From Phylloscopus collybita (lineage: Eukaryota > Chordata > Aves > Passeriformes > Phylloscopidae): a stretch of DNA of 64,000 bases. The position numbers and the translations under genes were made by a program. The notes beneath the pieces are model-generated. The model was not told the origin of the DNA and did not search any database. It was given only the letters and a program-made list of their open reading frames with translations. Below, one piece after another: positions 1 to 12,900 of this stretch (positions are counted from its first letter, which is position 1; each line of letters begins with the position of its first letter). Location of the stretch: assembly GCA_027886175.1 (NCBI GenBank), contig JAJNNQ010000075.1, positions 59,970,001 to 60,034,000 on the forward strand, in the 5' to 3' direction.

Positions 1-842
1 ACACTTGTCATACTGAATGACCTATTGTGCTTGTCAAGGTCTCAGCTGCTGCTGTGATGTACTTGAGGTAAATGATGTTTATCCACTTCAGCCTTGGAAA
101 ATATAAAGTTTATCCACCTCCCACTTCCTGGCACTTTAAAGAAGTGAGTCTTATCCACACTGTTTCTTCTATACTGCTGAAAAAGAGGAAGCAGTATGTT
201 TGCTAAATGTAATTGTCTTTCAAACCCTTTTTCCTTAGCAACTGCCAGCTATATGCACTTTCAATAAGCGCCTAATGTGTTGAACTGGCCATTAGGAACC
301 AAAAATGGTCTCTGTATGTTATCTAGAAGAATGGCAGAACAATCAGTTTTTAAAAGTGTCCCTGGACTAGTTGTTTTATATCCTGAGCAATAACATGTCC
401 AACAGCAGACTGAATTCCTGCTGAAGTGGTGAATGGAAGAGAGCATATTTGAAGGATTTGCATAATTGAAATCACACAAGGACACCTCCCCCATGGAGCA
501 GAAATTCATGCCTAGCCGAAAGGCCAGAAAACCACAATTTTTATGTGCCACTGAAGTACTGGTGCCCAGAAACTGTGCAGATTAATTCTCAATTATTTCT
601 GTTTCTCAACTTCCTCTTTGCTATCCTTCCTTTTACTACTTCCTGCTCCAGACCCACACAATTCCAATTTCTCTATTGTAGGCTCATTTTCAAAATGAAT
701 GATTTTTAAGAATTTGTATTTTCTGACTTAAGTCACCCTGTAAAGTTTTGTTTCCATTTACAGTCTCACATTTACATACCTCAGGTATCTTACATGCTGC
801 TCTGTTAAAAAATAAAATACTGCTCTAAACCAGGCTACTCAC
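1..842 (-). other. Partial last intron of RIPOR2
   Basis: The donor of the exon at 843-933 (GTGAGTAG on the minus strand) opens here. The terminal exon, which should encode the roughly 32-residue C-terminal tail and the 3' UTR, is not found between 1 and 842 in any frame. It must lie beyond the left edge. No repeat, RNA gene or other gene is recognised in this stretch. Confidence 0.8.
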
Positions 843-933
843 CAAGGGAGAGCAGGGTTTCGGATGCCACTTTTCTGATCTCTTCATTGTCAGACTGGCA
901 GAGCGTGACCAGCATTTTAATGCTCTCAGTAGC
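843..933 (-). CDS. RIPOR2: RIPOR2 penultimate coding exon (residues ~1003-1032)
   Basis: 91 bases, entered in phase 0 after acceptor ttcccag and left after one base of a Gly codon at donor GTGAGT. It encodes [20 protein letters not shown] and then a conserved [14 protein letters not shown] helix, part of the C-terminal armadillo/HEAT-like repeats. Upstream intron is 2695 bases (934-3628). It holds a GC-rich patch at about 2000-2340, described separately, and otherwise nothing recognised. Confidence 0.96.
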
Positions 934-3900
934 CTGGGAAGTGCAAGAAGAACTGCATTAGCACCACACAGTACACTCTGGGGTTTTTCCACAGCCTTGC
1001 ATGGAAAGAGACCATCCTCTGCAGTGCTCTTCCCACTCCAAGCAAAGGGCTTTGGTGGAGACAGGAGGAATGGGGTTTCCCTGAGGGGGAACATTTGGAG
1101 GAGGTATGTTTGCTGCTGCTGGTGTGGACCCTTTCTAATTTTCCTACCCTATGCACTACATACATAAATGTGGCAGACCAGCTCTGTCTGCCACTTCTGA
1201 CTGTAGGATAGGTGATGGGCTGTGGGCCAAGGCCATAAAATACCAAGGTAAGGGTACAGCAGGGAAATGAACAGGAGACAGGGGTCTAGCAAATGGATTT
1301 CCTCTAAAGCATGTCAGGGCCGTGCTCACCAATATTTGCAGACTTCTGCCTTGTCTCTGCTATTTTTGGGAAGAAAGTAAGGAATAATCCTGGTCTGTGA
1401 TACAAAAATGTCAGGTCTTTGGGGAGAGCAGCTGTCATAATGTCTCTGGGTGGCTATTTAATACTACACGAGAGATGAGTGAAAGGAAGGGCAGGTATTG
1501 CCCACTGTGACACCTGGAAGAGGCACTGGGCCACAGAGTCAGGATTTGTATGAGCCCTGTCGATCCAAGGGGCACAAGGTCTGGCCAATGAGGTCAATGA
1601 GGGCTTTGCTACCACAGCCATTAAATGTCACCTCCTTGTCTTCAGTGTGGTTGCTTGTGTGTGACTCAGAGAAAGGCTGCACTTGGGTGCATACTGGTGA
1701 CTACAGCTGGAATGCTTGTGAGTGATGGGCCCACAGCAACAGAGAGCTTGCTGGGGTCTGAAAAACCCCTCAGAGATTCAGTGGGACCTTGTGCAAGTGA
1801 CAGGGATTAAACTGCCCTTGGGTTACTCCATTGTTGGGAGTTAGGTTTGTTCTTTTTTACTTAGAGAATTATTCCCCATAAAGTTGCTAGGAGACTAACT
1901 ACTGGGTGCTTACGGGTGCTTGACCAAAACAAAGGGGTGGCCAGAAGTCAGGAGGGGGAGATAACCGAGTTTTGGGGCAGGTAAAGGGCAGGGCTGGGGG
2001 CAGCTGCTCTCTCTTGCTCTCGGCATGGCAGAGAGGACGGGAGGCTGCTGCTGGCTGCGGGAGGAGCTCATTGTCCCACCGGGTCCGGTGCTGAGGAATC
2101 CGTCACCATCTGCTCGTGTGCCCCGAGCTCTGAGCTGCCTCCCCCTGCCCTGCTGGGGCTGGGCCGGCCCCGTCCCTTCGGCCCCGCTTGGGGGCTTCTT
2201 GCTGCTCTCTGGCCCCGCACTGCCCGGCCCTGCCGGGACATCCCCGCCTTTCCTGCCACCACCAGCGCAGCTCCTGATCCCATCCATCCACCAGCCCGGG
2301 ATTTTCCACCCTCCCAGCTTGTGCACTCGGAGTCCAAGAGATCAGACCCCCACCCCGGGCTTTGTAAAACAAAACCCCACGAGGTTTCCTGGTTCTATTT
2401 ATTATTAATGCTGTAGATGTTGTTGTTTGTTTGCTTTGTTATACATACCAGTAAAGAACTGTTATTCCTGTCCCCATAGCTCTGCCTGAAAGCCCCTTTA
2501 ACTTCCTAAATGACAATAATTTGGAGGGAGGGGATTTGAATTCTCAATTTCCTTAGGGAGGCCGTGCCCCTCCTTAGCAGATACCTGTCTTTCAAACCAA
2601 GACACCCATCCACAGCCACCTATCCATTGTAGCATTTCCATCTCTGAAGTAACAACTTCCAGCTTCAGCTTTTTCTTTGAAGGTCCCAAATGATGATACT
2701 TTCCCTCAGTAGCTTTTTTCCCCCAGCCATTCTCACTATTCAAGACTCACTGGAGCCACACTGCTCAAGTTAAACTTGTCTAGCTCCAGTTCCCTCCACT
2801 GGTTCCTGGTCTGTGTTTTCCAGAGCAATCAAAAACCCTACTGCACCCTGCATGCAGCAGAGATGGAATGTCCCTCACCACTGTCTCTCAGAGATGCCTG
2901 CTTCTCATTTAAAGGAAAGGTTTTTATGTACTTAAACAATACTGGATTGTGTATTGGATGGCATCAGTTGTGACTGGGATGAAGTTACAGTTTAGAGCTG
3001 CCTTCTAAGGGAGAGCTTAGAGGGAGAAGTAGTCAGTCCAGAGTGCATCTGGCCCACAGAACACATTTTTTGCCCCAGTGTCCTGTACCAGCCAGGCTTG
3101 GGTGGCTGCTGTCTCCCATGGCTCTGTACAACCAAAACAGAAGTGCATTTTCCCATCCTGTCATAGGCCAGAGTGCAAAGATGGTACCAGATGCTAGCTG
3201 AAGCTGTAGTGCCCAGATGTACCAGTTATTTGTCACCAAACAAGCTGTGATCTCTCTTTTCTGCTACTGCAGCCCACATTCGTTAGAGCTAATTTTATCC
3301 TGGGAAAGCATTTTTTTATCCTTCTCAGTCAGTACTTTACAGACGAACTTTTTTTTTCTCTGTGGAATTGAGTCTCCTGAAGTCAATATGAGAGGAAGGA
3401 AAAGATGATATACAAAAGATAAGACTTTGCCAAGGACACAGAGCCCAGGTGTTTGTTGTTTAGAAGGTTGTCAACCATTCCCTTTATCTGAGAAAGTATG
3501 GAGCACAGCAACACAAAACAAAAACGCTACTGCTGTGTTATTGCAATTTCTATTTTGTTGTTTGTACCTATCAGATATCCTTTCTATAAAGCAAAGGCAA
3601 GCACCACAGTGTATTCCTTGTCTCTTACCTTGAGGTATCTTAGAGCCAAGCAAGCTGCCTTCTGCAGCTGGAGGTTGGGCTGGGTTAGTGCTTCACAGTA
3701 ATAAATCAAGGCCTGAAAACAGATAAAGAAGAATAGCAATGAAAATGTCTGTGCCTCCATGGAGAAGGGTAGAGCATGGAGGTATTGCTACCCTGTTAAA
3801 GAGAGAGCAGTTGCAGCCTGCCTCCCTGACAGTGAGCATGTGGGATGGTACAGGGTGGATAATTCCCTCCAGCAGATCCAGGCCAGGCCACTAGTCATAG

Positions 3901-6900
3901 ATCAGCAGTCTCAGCCAGCTTTTGGTGAGGAAAAATTCATGTTTAAGTGAGATGCACAATCTGGCACCTTTCGCCTTACCATTTCATCACCACCATCACC
4001 AAGGAGCTTTGAATGGGCCTTGGAGTCTAAATATCTCAAGAGGTGGCCCTTGAGACAGTCTCTTTAATGTACAATTAAATAACAATAATATTGATCATAA
4101 TGAATTAGTTGGTACAGACCCCAGGGAGACTTAAAAGAATGATCACAATGTTAGCATGAGCTGCTAGACCAGTTTACTGCTCGACCCTAGAAATTAGTAG
4201 CTACTACTACTAAGCAGCAAATCTCAGCAGCACTCAGCTGTACAGTGAACTCATCTGCAGTATAAGGCTGCATAATACCCTCACAGAAGCCACTTTGTGG
4301 TCCTTCCTGCAGGCAGTGGACGAGGTACCAGCTACGCATGCCTGTTACCAGAGAAGGTTACATTTTCCCTGAGATGCTGCCTCCAGGAAGCTGGGGATGG
4401 AGAAGGATGGTATGAAATACCAAGAGGCTGCAAAAATGGAAGATGAAGTGGGAGGGCAAGCAAAGAGGGGACTGGATTGATAATCAAGAGAAGCAAAGGC
4501 TGAGCTCCTTTTTCTCTTCTCTTTGCCTTCCTTCTGCCACTCTTCCTCTTCCAGCTGCCTTTTCTTTTGTTCTTTCCTGACAGAGAACAAAAAGGATAGT
4601 AGGGAAAGGTCTGCCATGAAAGGGTAGGAGCCAACCCCTAATTTCTTCCTACTCCTCCTTCTCCCCTCTATTTAATTTCTGTGTTTAACCTGGCCTGCTT
4701 GTTGCATTTGGTATCAGAGATAGATTCAAATCTTTGTTCTCACAGCTGAGCTGTGTTTGCCCAAGGCAGTCCGTCCCCTCTGGAAATGGTGGAAGTCCCA
4801 TAGATGGCAGATTCCTTTGGAACAAAAAATCAGATCTACGTCTTTGCGTGTTGGTGATGCTGTTGAAGCCTTGGACTGAAGCCAAGTCTGAGTCAGGGCA
4901 GCAGAAATGCTGAAATGTGGAAGACAGCTGGAGAGCACAGCACTCAGTAAGTATTTGCAGTTTTGCTTAGTACCTGCTTAGTGTAATAACAGGTAGAAAC
5001 AGACTGGCATAAAGACAGAAACAGACCTGCACATGTGCATCAAAATTACACAGGATATCCCTCTGGATCAGTTTAAATCAAGCTTGGATCAGTTGTTTTA
5101 TATGCACAGCTATTTGAGAAATACAGGTAGAAAAAAGTCATATGACACGGGTCTCTCATGCGACTGCTGATTTTCTGCCTCTTACCTTCTCCCTGAAGTG
5201 CCTGTTTTCTGCAGTTGCTGTCAGAAGCGATGCCACAGTCTCACTGACTTCATTTTTGTTTTCATTGAGAAGTAAAGCCAAAGCTCTTAAAACTTCCTGC
5301 TGTGGTGGAAGGTTATTGGAGTTTATTTTGGACACATTTTGCTGCAGTTTTCCATCTTTCACCGACTGCAGCACCTGAACCACAGACGCTGGAAGTGCAA
5401 GAAGAAGGTCCGTGTTACTTACTTCATCCTCTCAGTACTTTGGATTGATCCTTTACTCGTAGCAATCCTTGATTTATACTACACACACTGAGGATATGAA
5501 AATATCCCCAGCTGAGCAACTGCAGCATGGCAGTGTGTCTGCGTGGGGAATTGGCTGGGCTTTAAGCTGGGCCAGTTTCTCAGACCTTCTTCAAGTGAGG
5601 AGATGAGTAGATGGGCTGTGGGATAGTGCAGCACTTGGGCCGACCCAGAGCTAAAGGCCTACCTGTCAAATCTCTGCTTTCTGCTGCAAGATGCAAATTC
5701 ACACTCCAACAATTGAAACCAAATATCCTTGCCAGTGTACTGATTTCCAGAGCATCTTTGTGAGAGCTTTCCCTGGATAGATTGATGTCTGCCAACAAGA
5801 GCTAGGGCTAGTATGTTCAGAGGTGAGTTGAAATGCCATTTTGCTTCCAGACTTTTGAGCAAAAGCTCCCTAGTATGCCCAAAATAAAAAGAAAAACTAG
5901 GCAAGGTTTCTCAAACTCCCTCTCAAATTGAGAAGGAAACTTGACTTGCCAGGGACTGCAGTACAGTACACTTTGTGCAGGGTCTCCTTAGCTCTTGGTG
6001 GCAGAGCCTGCAAAACTCTGAGGTGCTGTGATCGATCCCTTGGTTCCTGAGAATGGCTTAGCACTTCAGAGGGTGTCTCCATAACAGATGGTGAAAGACC
6101 AAGACATCATCCATCTGTGGGCACAGAAAACTTCCCAGACCTTGGGCTCAGCCCACCACCATCAGCCATTTCCTGAAAAACAACGCTTTCAAAACAGGTT
6201 TTTTTTTCCCATTTGAATATGGAAATAGAAATGACTGAGGGTCTGTCAGCATCAGCTCCTTTCTCTTGACATGTACAACAGTTCAGGTGCATTCACTTAA
6301 TAGCCAGGGCCCTTCTTTGTCTCTTTTCTCTCCTCCTTTTGTAAAACCAGCCTCAGGGCTGAACTGCTTTATGTTGAGCTCAGAAGGACAGGGATGTACT
6401 CCCTCACTAGCCAGCAGAATTTATATACCCTACCTTCTTTTGCGAGCTGTAGCAAATAGCTTCCAAGGTCACTGACACTGTGGCTGGCAAAGTAGTTGTA
6501 ATACTGAAAGACAGTGATGGTCTCAGAGGACATGCTGGAGTAGAGAACAGGCTCCGTCCGGTCCAGGATCTGAGACACCAGGATCCTGAAGACTGCAGGC
6601 AGCCATGGACAAAGGGACAGGTTAGTGACAGCAAAAGCTGCAGGCAAAATTATGCAGTCCACTTCAAAACCAGAAAGAAATAACCACATCTGCAAGGCCA
6701 GGTACTTCCCAGTGTTTCTAAACATTGGGAACATCTAAACATTTGTCTCATTACCAGAGAATATCTTTGCAAGGATGAACCTCTGCCAGTTTACAGATGG
6801 CTAGTGCAGCTTCCTGTGCAATCCTTTCTACCTAAACAATATCCTGAATTGTAAACCCCTCTCCACATGCACTGCCTGTTACATCCCCACAGTGCCACTG

Positions 6901-9900
6901 AGGCAGGGGAGATGTGCACAGAGGCAGGATTTGCTATTTTTTGTGTTCCTGTACTAGTGTGGCATGCAGAAAGCTAGTCTGAGGCACTGTCTGTGAGAGC
7001 TGTAGCATGGAGCAGGAAGGAGAACACTGCCCTGTGTGGGCATCCACAGTGCAGGTGGCCACACCTGGGCAAATCAGCCTCCATCCCCATTCTGTGCAAG
7101 GGAGAGCTAGTCAGTGTAGCTGGAGTTTGAGGTGTGATCCATCCCATGCAAGGTAAGAACCTGTACTCAGACAAACTCACTTGAATGTGGATTAATTTCA
7201 TCCCAGTGCACTGTAATGGGGTGTGGGCATTATACAGATACACAAAATTAAGTTGCAGGGATTCCTGGTTCACTGAATCACTTACAAATCTGTATTTGGG
7301 CATAGACTTTCTTTCTGGTTAGCTCATAAACATTAAAACAGTATTTCTTTTCTGTTAACCTCACCTCTTTTTTTTTTTTTTTTTCATTATTTGGGGCCAA
7401 AACTGAGTGGTAGCATTAGTTTTCAAATGAGATCTTGGAACTGTGGCCAAACAGATCTCCGAGGGGTTGGAAAACAAAGCTCTGTACACAACTGTTCTCC
7501 ATTTTGATAACTAACACATTTTTTGCAGCAGTTTGTACCTGTTTCTGCAAGTCCTGGACACTCCTCGTTCACAGTGGTGGCAAAATTGATATCCAACTGC
7601 TTCATCATCTTGTCTGCAGAGGTGTGATACACTCCTGAAGGGCCAGTACACTTCATCCAGAAAGCCAGCAGTGACAGCTTCTTGTGGAACTCTGGAATTG
7701 CTGGGGAAGACAGGATGAATGATGAAACAAAGCCACACTGGAAGCATCAAGTTTGAGAAAAGAAGGTAAGAATGGAGGAAATCTCACCCCATCCCACTGA
7801 TAAACAATCATCGTTCGCTGGGTCTCCCTGAGCCATTACCTTCACAGAGCATGGCCATGTGCTCACCCCAGGTTTGTAACATGTGTTTTCTGTTTCCCAT
7901 GGTAATGTGAGAAAATTTGCTCCTGATCCAGTTCTTGGCATTGATGTCTCTTCCTTTTAAATGGCACAAAATACTAGGGCAACATCACAAATGGTCTGCA
8001 CAAGTTTGGTCCCTATCCTAGCACTGCTCTATAGCTTCAGCTTTTGCCTCAATTTTCTGATACAGTAAATACACCCTTTGGTATTTACCTATTCTGCTAG
8101 AGTGTACATGAGGTTTGACAAACTATGTGTTTGCCAAACTCTTCCAAGTATTAAAATAGATGCAAAAAAGAAAAATAAGTTCTCCACAGAGATGACTAAA
8201 AATGAAAATGTTCAAGAAGTTGCATTATGCCTCTGATATTGTAAAGCAAATCCTGCCTTTCTTTGGGAAAGAAAGGTGGAAGAATAATCTGGGTCTTCAG
8301 AGGTATCACCACTCCATAGTAACAATGACATCTGTCCATCTTCTGCTGGATAAGCTGTCCTTTTCTTCTCACTTGCAAAATTCTGGATACCAGCGTGAGG
8401 ACAGATGTAGGTGGCGCCTGCCTGGCTGTGCCAACTGCTGCACCTCCTGGTGACCCTGAGCCAGCCCTTACTACTGTGGCATTTCCTGCACTGCTGGTGA
8501 GCTCTGCACAGTTATTTCAGCAGACACACATGCCCAGGCAAATCCTTGTCAGAAGGGAAGTCCCTAAGGTGTTTCTTACCATCAGTAAGAGAGGTGATGT
8601 TTCCCAAGTTCTCAGTGCTGATCTCTGCAATATTCTCCATCACAAGGATCTGCCTGGACAGCTTATCCAGGAGGTCTCTTGTCACAAATGGTGTTTTACT
8701 GGAGAACACAATTTGCTGGTGAAGACAAATGGGAAGAGACAAAAAGGAATCATTGACCAAAAAAGAAACCCAGCCTCAGAAAAAACCCCAAAAAAACTCC
8801 AAAGCACATTACATTGAAGTGCAATGACAAATTCATTGCCTGGAACCACAGGATCTCCTTAACTTAAAAAAAAAAATTTGTCTATAGGGTATTTTTTGGT
8901 CCTAGTTGATATGCATCATAGCTTGTACCTTTAATATCTACATCCAGATCCAGACACCTGACTACCCAAATAGCCATTTGCATAAGTAATTTCTGATTTA
9001 CACACTCCACAAAGCTAAAGAAACCCATCACCACAAGACTTAAAGCCAGGCAAGAGTATTAGTCTTTCATACAACATAGGCTGTAGACTTTCAGGACAAA
9101 CCTGCATAGAAGAAGACCACAGGCTGCTCTTTCTCCATTCCATTTCAGCTTTGATCAATTACTTAGGTGCCTTTATTAATTTTATTAATTAATTAATTCT
9201 TGCTAATACTCCCTACTGCTGATCTCTGCATCTTCTTCAGCAGTCTATGTAAATAATATTCATATCAAATCTGCTCTGTGTGTGGACATGGTTCAGGTTC
9301 ACTTTGCTCAGCTGCATTTTTACTGCGTACTTTTGTATTGAAACCAAAAAACTTCCCTTTTTCTCATGGTCTTGAGTCAGAAGTTTCCAGCCCAGCACTA
9401 AGGGTGCTGGAATCAGGCTCACGCTCCATTGCTTCAATGAGCCTTTGGGAAAATAAAGCCAATGATATCAAGATGGAAGAGTAAAATAATTGTGAAAAGG
9501 AAAAGTAAAATAATTGTGAAAAGGAAGTTGCAGCATGTTTTGATTTGTCAGGAAAACTCTGATGACCTCACTGGATGTTTAAATTTGCAATTGCTGTGCA
9601 TGGGCTCTGAAAAAAAAACTACAGAAATTCCCTCGAGTTGTGAGCATGAAGTGACAATTTTGATGTCCCAGGGGGGCTGTTTCGTGCTGTCTTCACTGTG
9701 CCTTTTGCAGACAGAGTCTCTCTGCCTCCTGTGCAAAAATTCATCTCTGTTCTTGAATGCTGCAGGCTCATCTGGGGCTCAGTTAAAAAGCAGAGACAGG
9801 GTTCCTGTTTTACCTCTGAAGACATGGGCTGCTTTAACTGGGAACTGATTCCACTGAGGACCTCCCAGTAAAGCCAGCAGGAGTTTGTAACCCAGAGCAG

Positions 9901-12900
9901 GGGATGCCCCTGTCCCCCACTGCCCTGCCCCTCAGCCCTCCTGGGCAGCTGGTGCCAAGGGCCCCAGAGTTCACGTATCAAGTCTGCTCTGAAACAGGCC
10001 AGGATGGAAAAGATGGAGGCACTTCTGGCTGGGGTGAGGGTGTCACCATCCTAGCCCAGCATGGTGTCTGTCCCAGCCCTGCGCTCCCCCACCTCGCAGG
10101 AGCAGCGCCGACCTTGCCAGCCTGCTCGTACCCATGCTGCAGGCAGGAATGATTTTAAAATAAATGCCCCAAATGAGGTGGGCCTGGTACCTGAATGAGC
10201 TGGGTGCAGTACTGCAAGTGCTTAACTATGGTTATATCGAGGCTGTCGTTGCCTGTGGTCAGGGGCAGGGGGCTGCCAGCCACGCTGGTGCCCACACCCG
10301 TGTCCTCGGTGAGAGCTTCGCTCAGGTGGCCTCTGGCTTCGGGGTGCTCCGTCCTGTAACTGGGGAGGAGGGAGGCAGGAGGTCAGTGCAGGGCCGGCAG
10401 CTGCCACAGCAGACACACACCCCCACACCCACACAGCACCACGTGAGCAAAGAGCACGGCAGAAGAGCTGAAAGCACACACAAACCTGGTGATGAGCACA
10501 TCACATCACATCACAAAGGAGCGGGGCTGCCCTGGCTGCCTACAGGAGGGACATACCCATCCAGGGGACAGAGCTGTGCCCTGACTGGCTTGCCCTGAGT
10601 GATGTGATGCCCTCAACAGCAGGCTTAGTTAACCCGTGGTTACTGCCCCTAGGTGGTGACAGCTTTCTCCCGTCTGTGATGAATCACCTGCCCAGTGGCT
10701 CTGGATTAAGCACCGTGGCAATTTGTACCCTCCCAAGCACTGAGCTGCTAAGAACAGCTCTGTGCTTTCAGAGCCCTCCTGCTGCCAAATTTAAGGCTCA
10801 TTGCAGAAGGAAAGGAAAACCACTGCTGAAGTAGGAGACATGATGTCTTCATATGCAGTTTTACACAATGTGTACAGCTTACTTTGCCAATTGTTTCTGC
10901 AAGAGTGTAGAGCTAGACTTATTGTGTTTTAAATCATCATTTCCAATATTGTCTTGCTGTACAAATGATCCTCCCTGTGTTTAAATGCAAAGCCTGAGGT
11001 CAGTCCCCAGATGGCAAGTGTGTTTGGCTGCAAGTTCAGAAGTTTCAACACTTACAGTCTTTACACTGAGTCACACACTTACACATCTAAAAATGGAAGT
11101 GGGAATCTGCACTGTCTGGGGATGAGCCAGAGGGGGAAAAAAGAAATTTTAATTTCTATTTTAACTGGTGGAAGCTAGATCCTTAAATCAGCACAGACTG
11201 GACTGAGGTCAGAGTGCCAGTTTAGCAAGCAACACAATTTCCCAATTTTTTTTCCCACCAAGTCTTATTCTGGAATGAGGACATGAGATGACGGGAACTG
11301 CATGGTGGTTGCTTGTTGCACTCAAATTGCTTTAAGCAAGCTGTGAGTAGTACAGCTCCCTGGTTGGAAAGTGCAGGCAGGGAGGGAACCGTGTTCCTTT
11401 CTTTTTTTCCAGCTCTAGTGCCGCTTACATGCCTGCTGGGCATCGTGTCAGCTCAGAGGATGCAAACATGCTTTTAAGACCTAATGATTGAAGCACAGCA
11501 TCTTAAAGTCACACAACAATGGCAGGCCACGGCACAACACCACAGCTTTTTTCTTTTCTCTTTTTTTTTTTTTTTTTTTTTGCTTTTTTTTTTTTCTCAG
11601 AAAGACCAAAAGTGATGAAAGAAGGGCAGGTAACACGCAGGGCCATGAACAGAGTACCAGTCATCACTCTTACATTCCAAAGGCAACCTACATCATGCTG
11701 CTTAAATCTGGCCCTGTGTTATTGTTACTGACAAGCTTAATCCACTGCAAAGACTCATTCGGCTAGAGAGAAAAGACAAAGGGAGGGGGGGAAAAACCAC
11801 AGAGGAATTAGTAATTACATCCAAGGAAAGCCAGGTCCAAACCTATGTCAAGGAAGAGGCTCTGCCAGTATTGATGTCAGCTTTAATTTATTTTACCCTT
11901 CTCCTCTGGAGGACAGATTGCATATATTTGAACTGGGGGGAAAAAAATGGTCCTGGAAACTAAAGATTTTGTATGCAGCAGCCACGGGGAGCCCTCTGAC
12001 CCTAAAACTCATCAAGGATTAGTCAGTCTTCCTTGAATAAATTGTGCACCAGGATCCCCTGTTAGTGACAAAGCCAGAGTGTCAGTTTGGCATAAGCACA
12101 GCTGGCAGGTACTACAAACTTACCTATTCTTCTCAATCTCAGTATCTGAAAATACTGAGTCTGCACCTCCTCCACCATTACAAACCTCCACACCACCACC
12201 ATCCTCATCATCAAAGTCAGAGGTGTTCAGGAAATCAAAGCTTTCTAAAGCACTTTCAACTGTTAGACTTAAACTGGAGGACCTGCTTCGGCTTACTGCT
12301 GGCTTGCACTGCAAAGGCAGAACGAACCAATGAAAACCCCAGATATTAGCTACTACAAGAAAGATAAGAAAAAAAAAAAGATAAAGCTTAAAACTTCAAA
12401 TTCTTCATTTTATTTTTAAAACTTCATTTTATTGGGTGTTTCATTTCAAGCCTTCATATTCATAGCATATACAATCAAAGCCTGAGAACTGGGAAAAGCC
12501 TTTCATTCCTCCTCCCTTCCTCATGCTGCCCACTCTCTTCCCCAAAGGAAAACCCTCAAAGGCAAAATTCAATGTGTTTTATAGAAATGAAAAGTACTTC
12601 TTGAATCCAAGTTTCACAGCTCTCGGCATTTTTCAAAAGGAATGACAGGAATTAATGCAATGGAAGTTGAAAGGGGAAGGCACATTCCTTAATTGCTGTT
12701 CTAGCTACAGAAGCCAATTTATACATATCCAGTGGCACTACCTGATTTATTCCAGAGGTAATGCTAACAGACCTTAGCCAGGAATGAATCTGGTCCCATA
12801 GCCGCACTTTTATTAATGGAATGAGAGGAGTTTTGTGGCCTTTGAAGCCAAATGGATTATCAAGGAAAAGTCAATAAGGCATCAGATTCCTAAGTGACAG

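Noticed and set aside
1..842. The terminal RIPOR2 exon
   Set aside because: I looked on the minus strand for the conserved tail (EDGRLAYEQL-like) and found no match; it must lie outside the window.
2025..2408. A 127-codon plus-strand frame with an ATG in the GC-rich patch
   Set aside because: Proline/leucine-rich, no recognisable protein, and an overlapping open frame exists on the other strand, as expected from composition alone.
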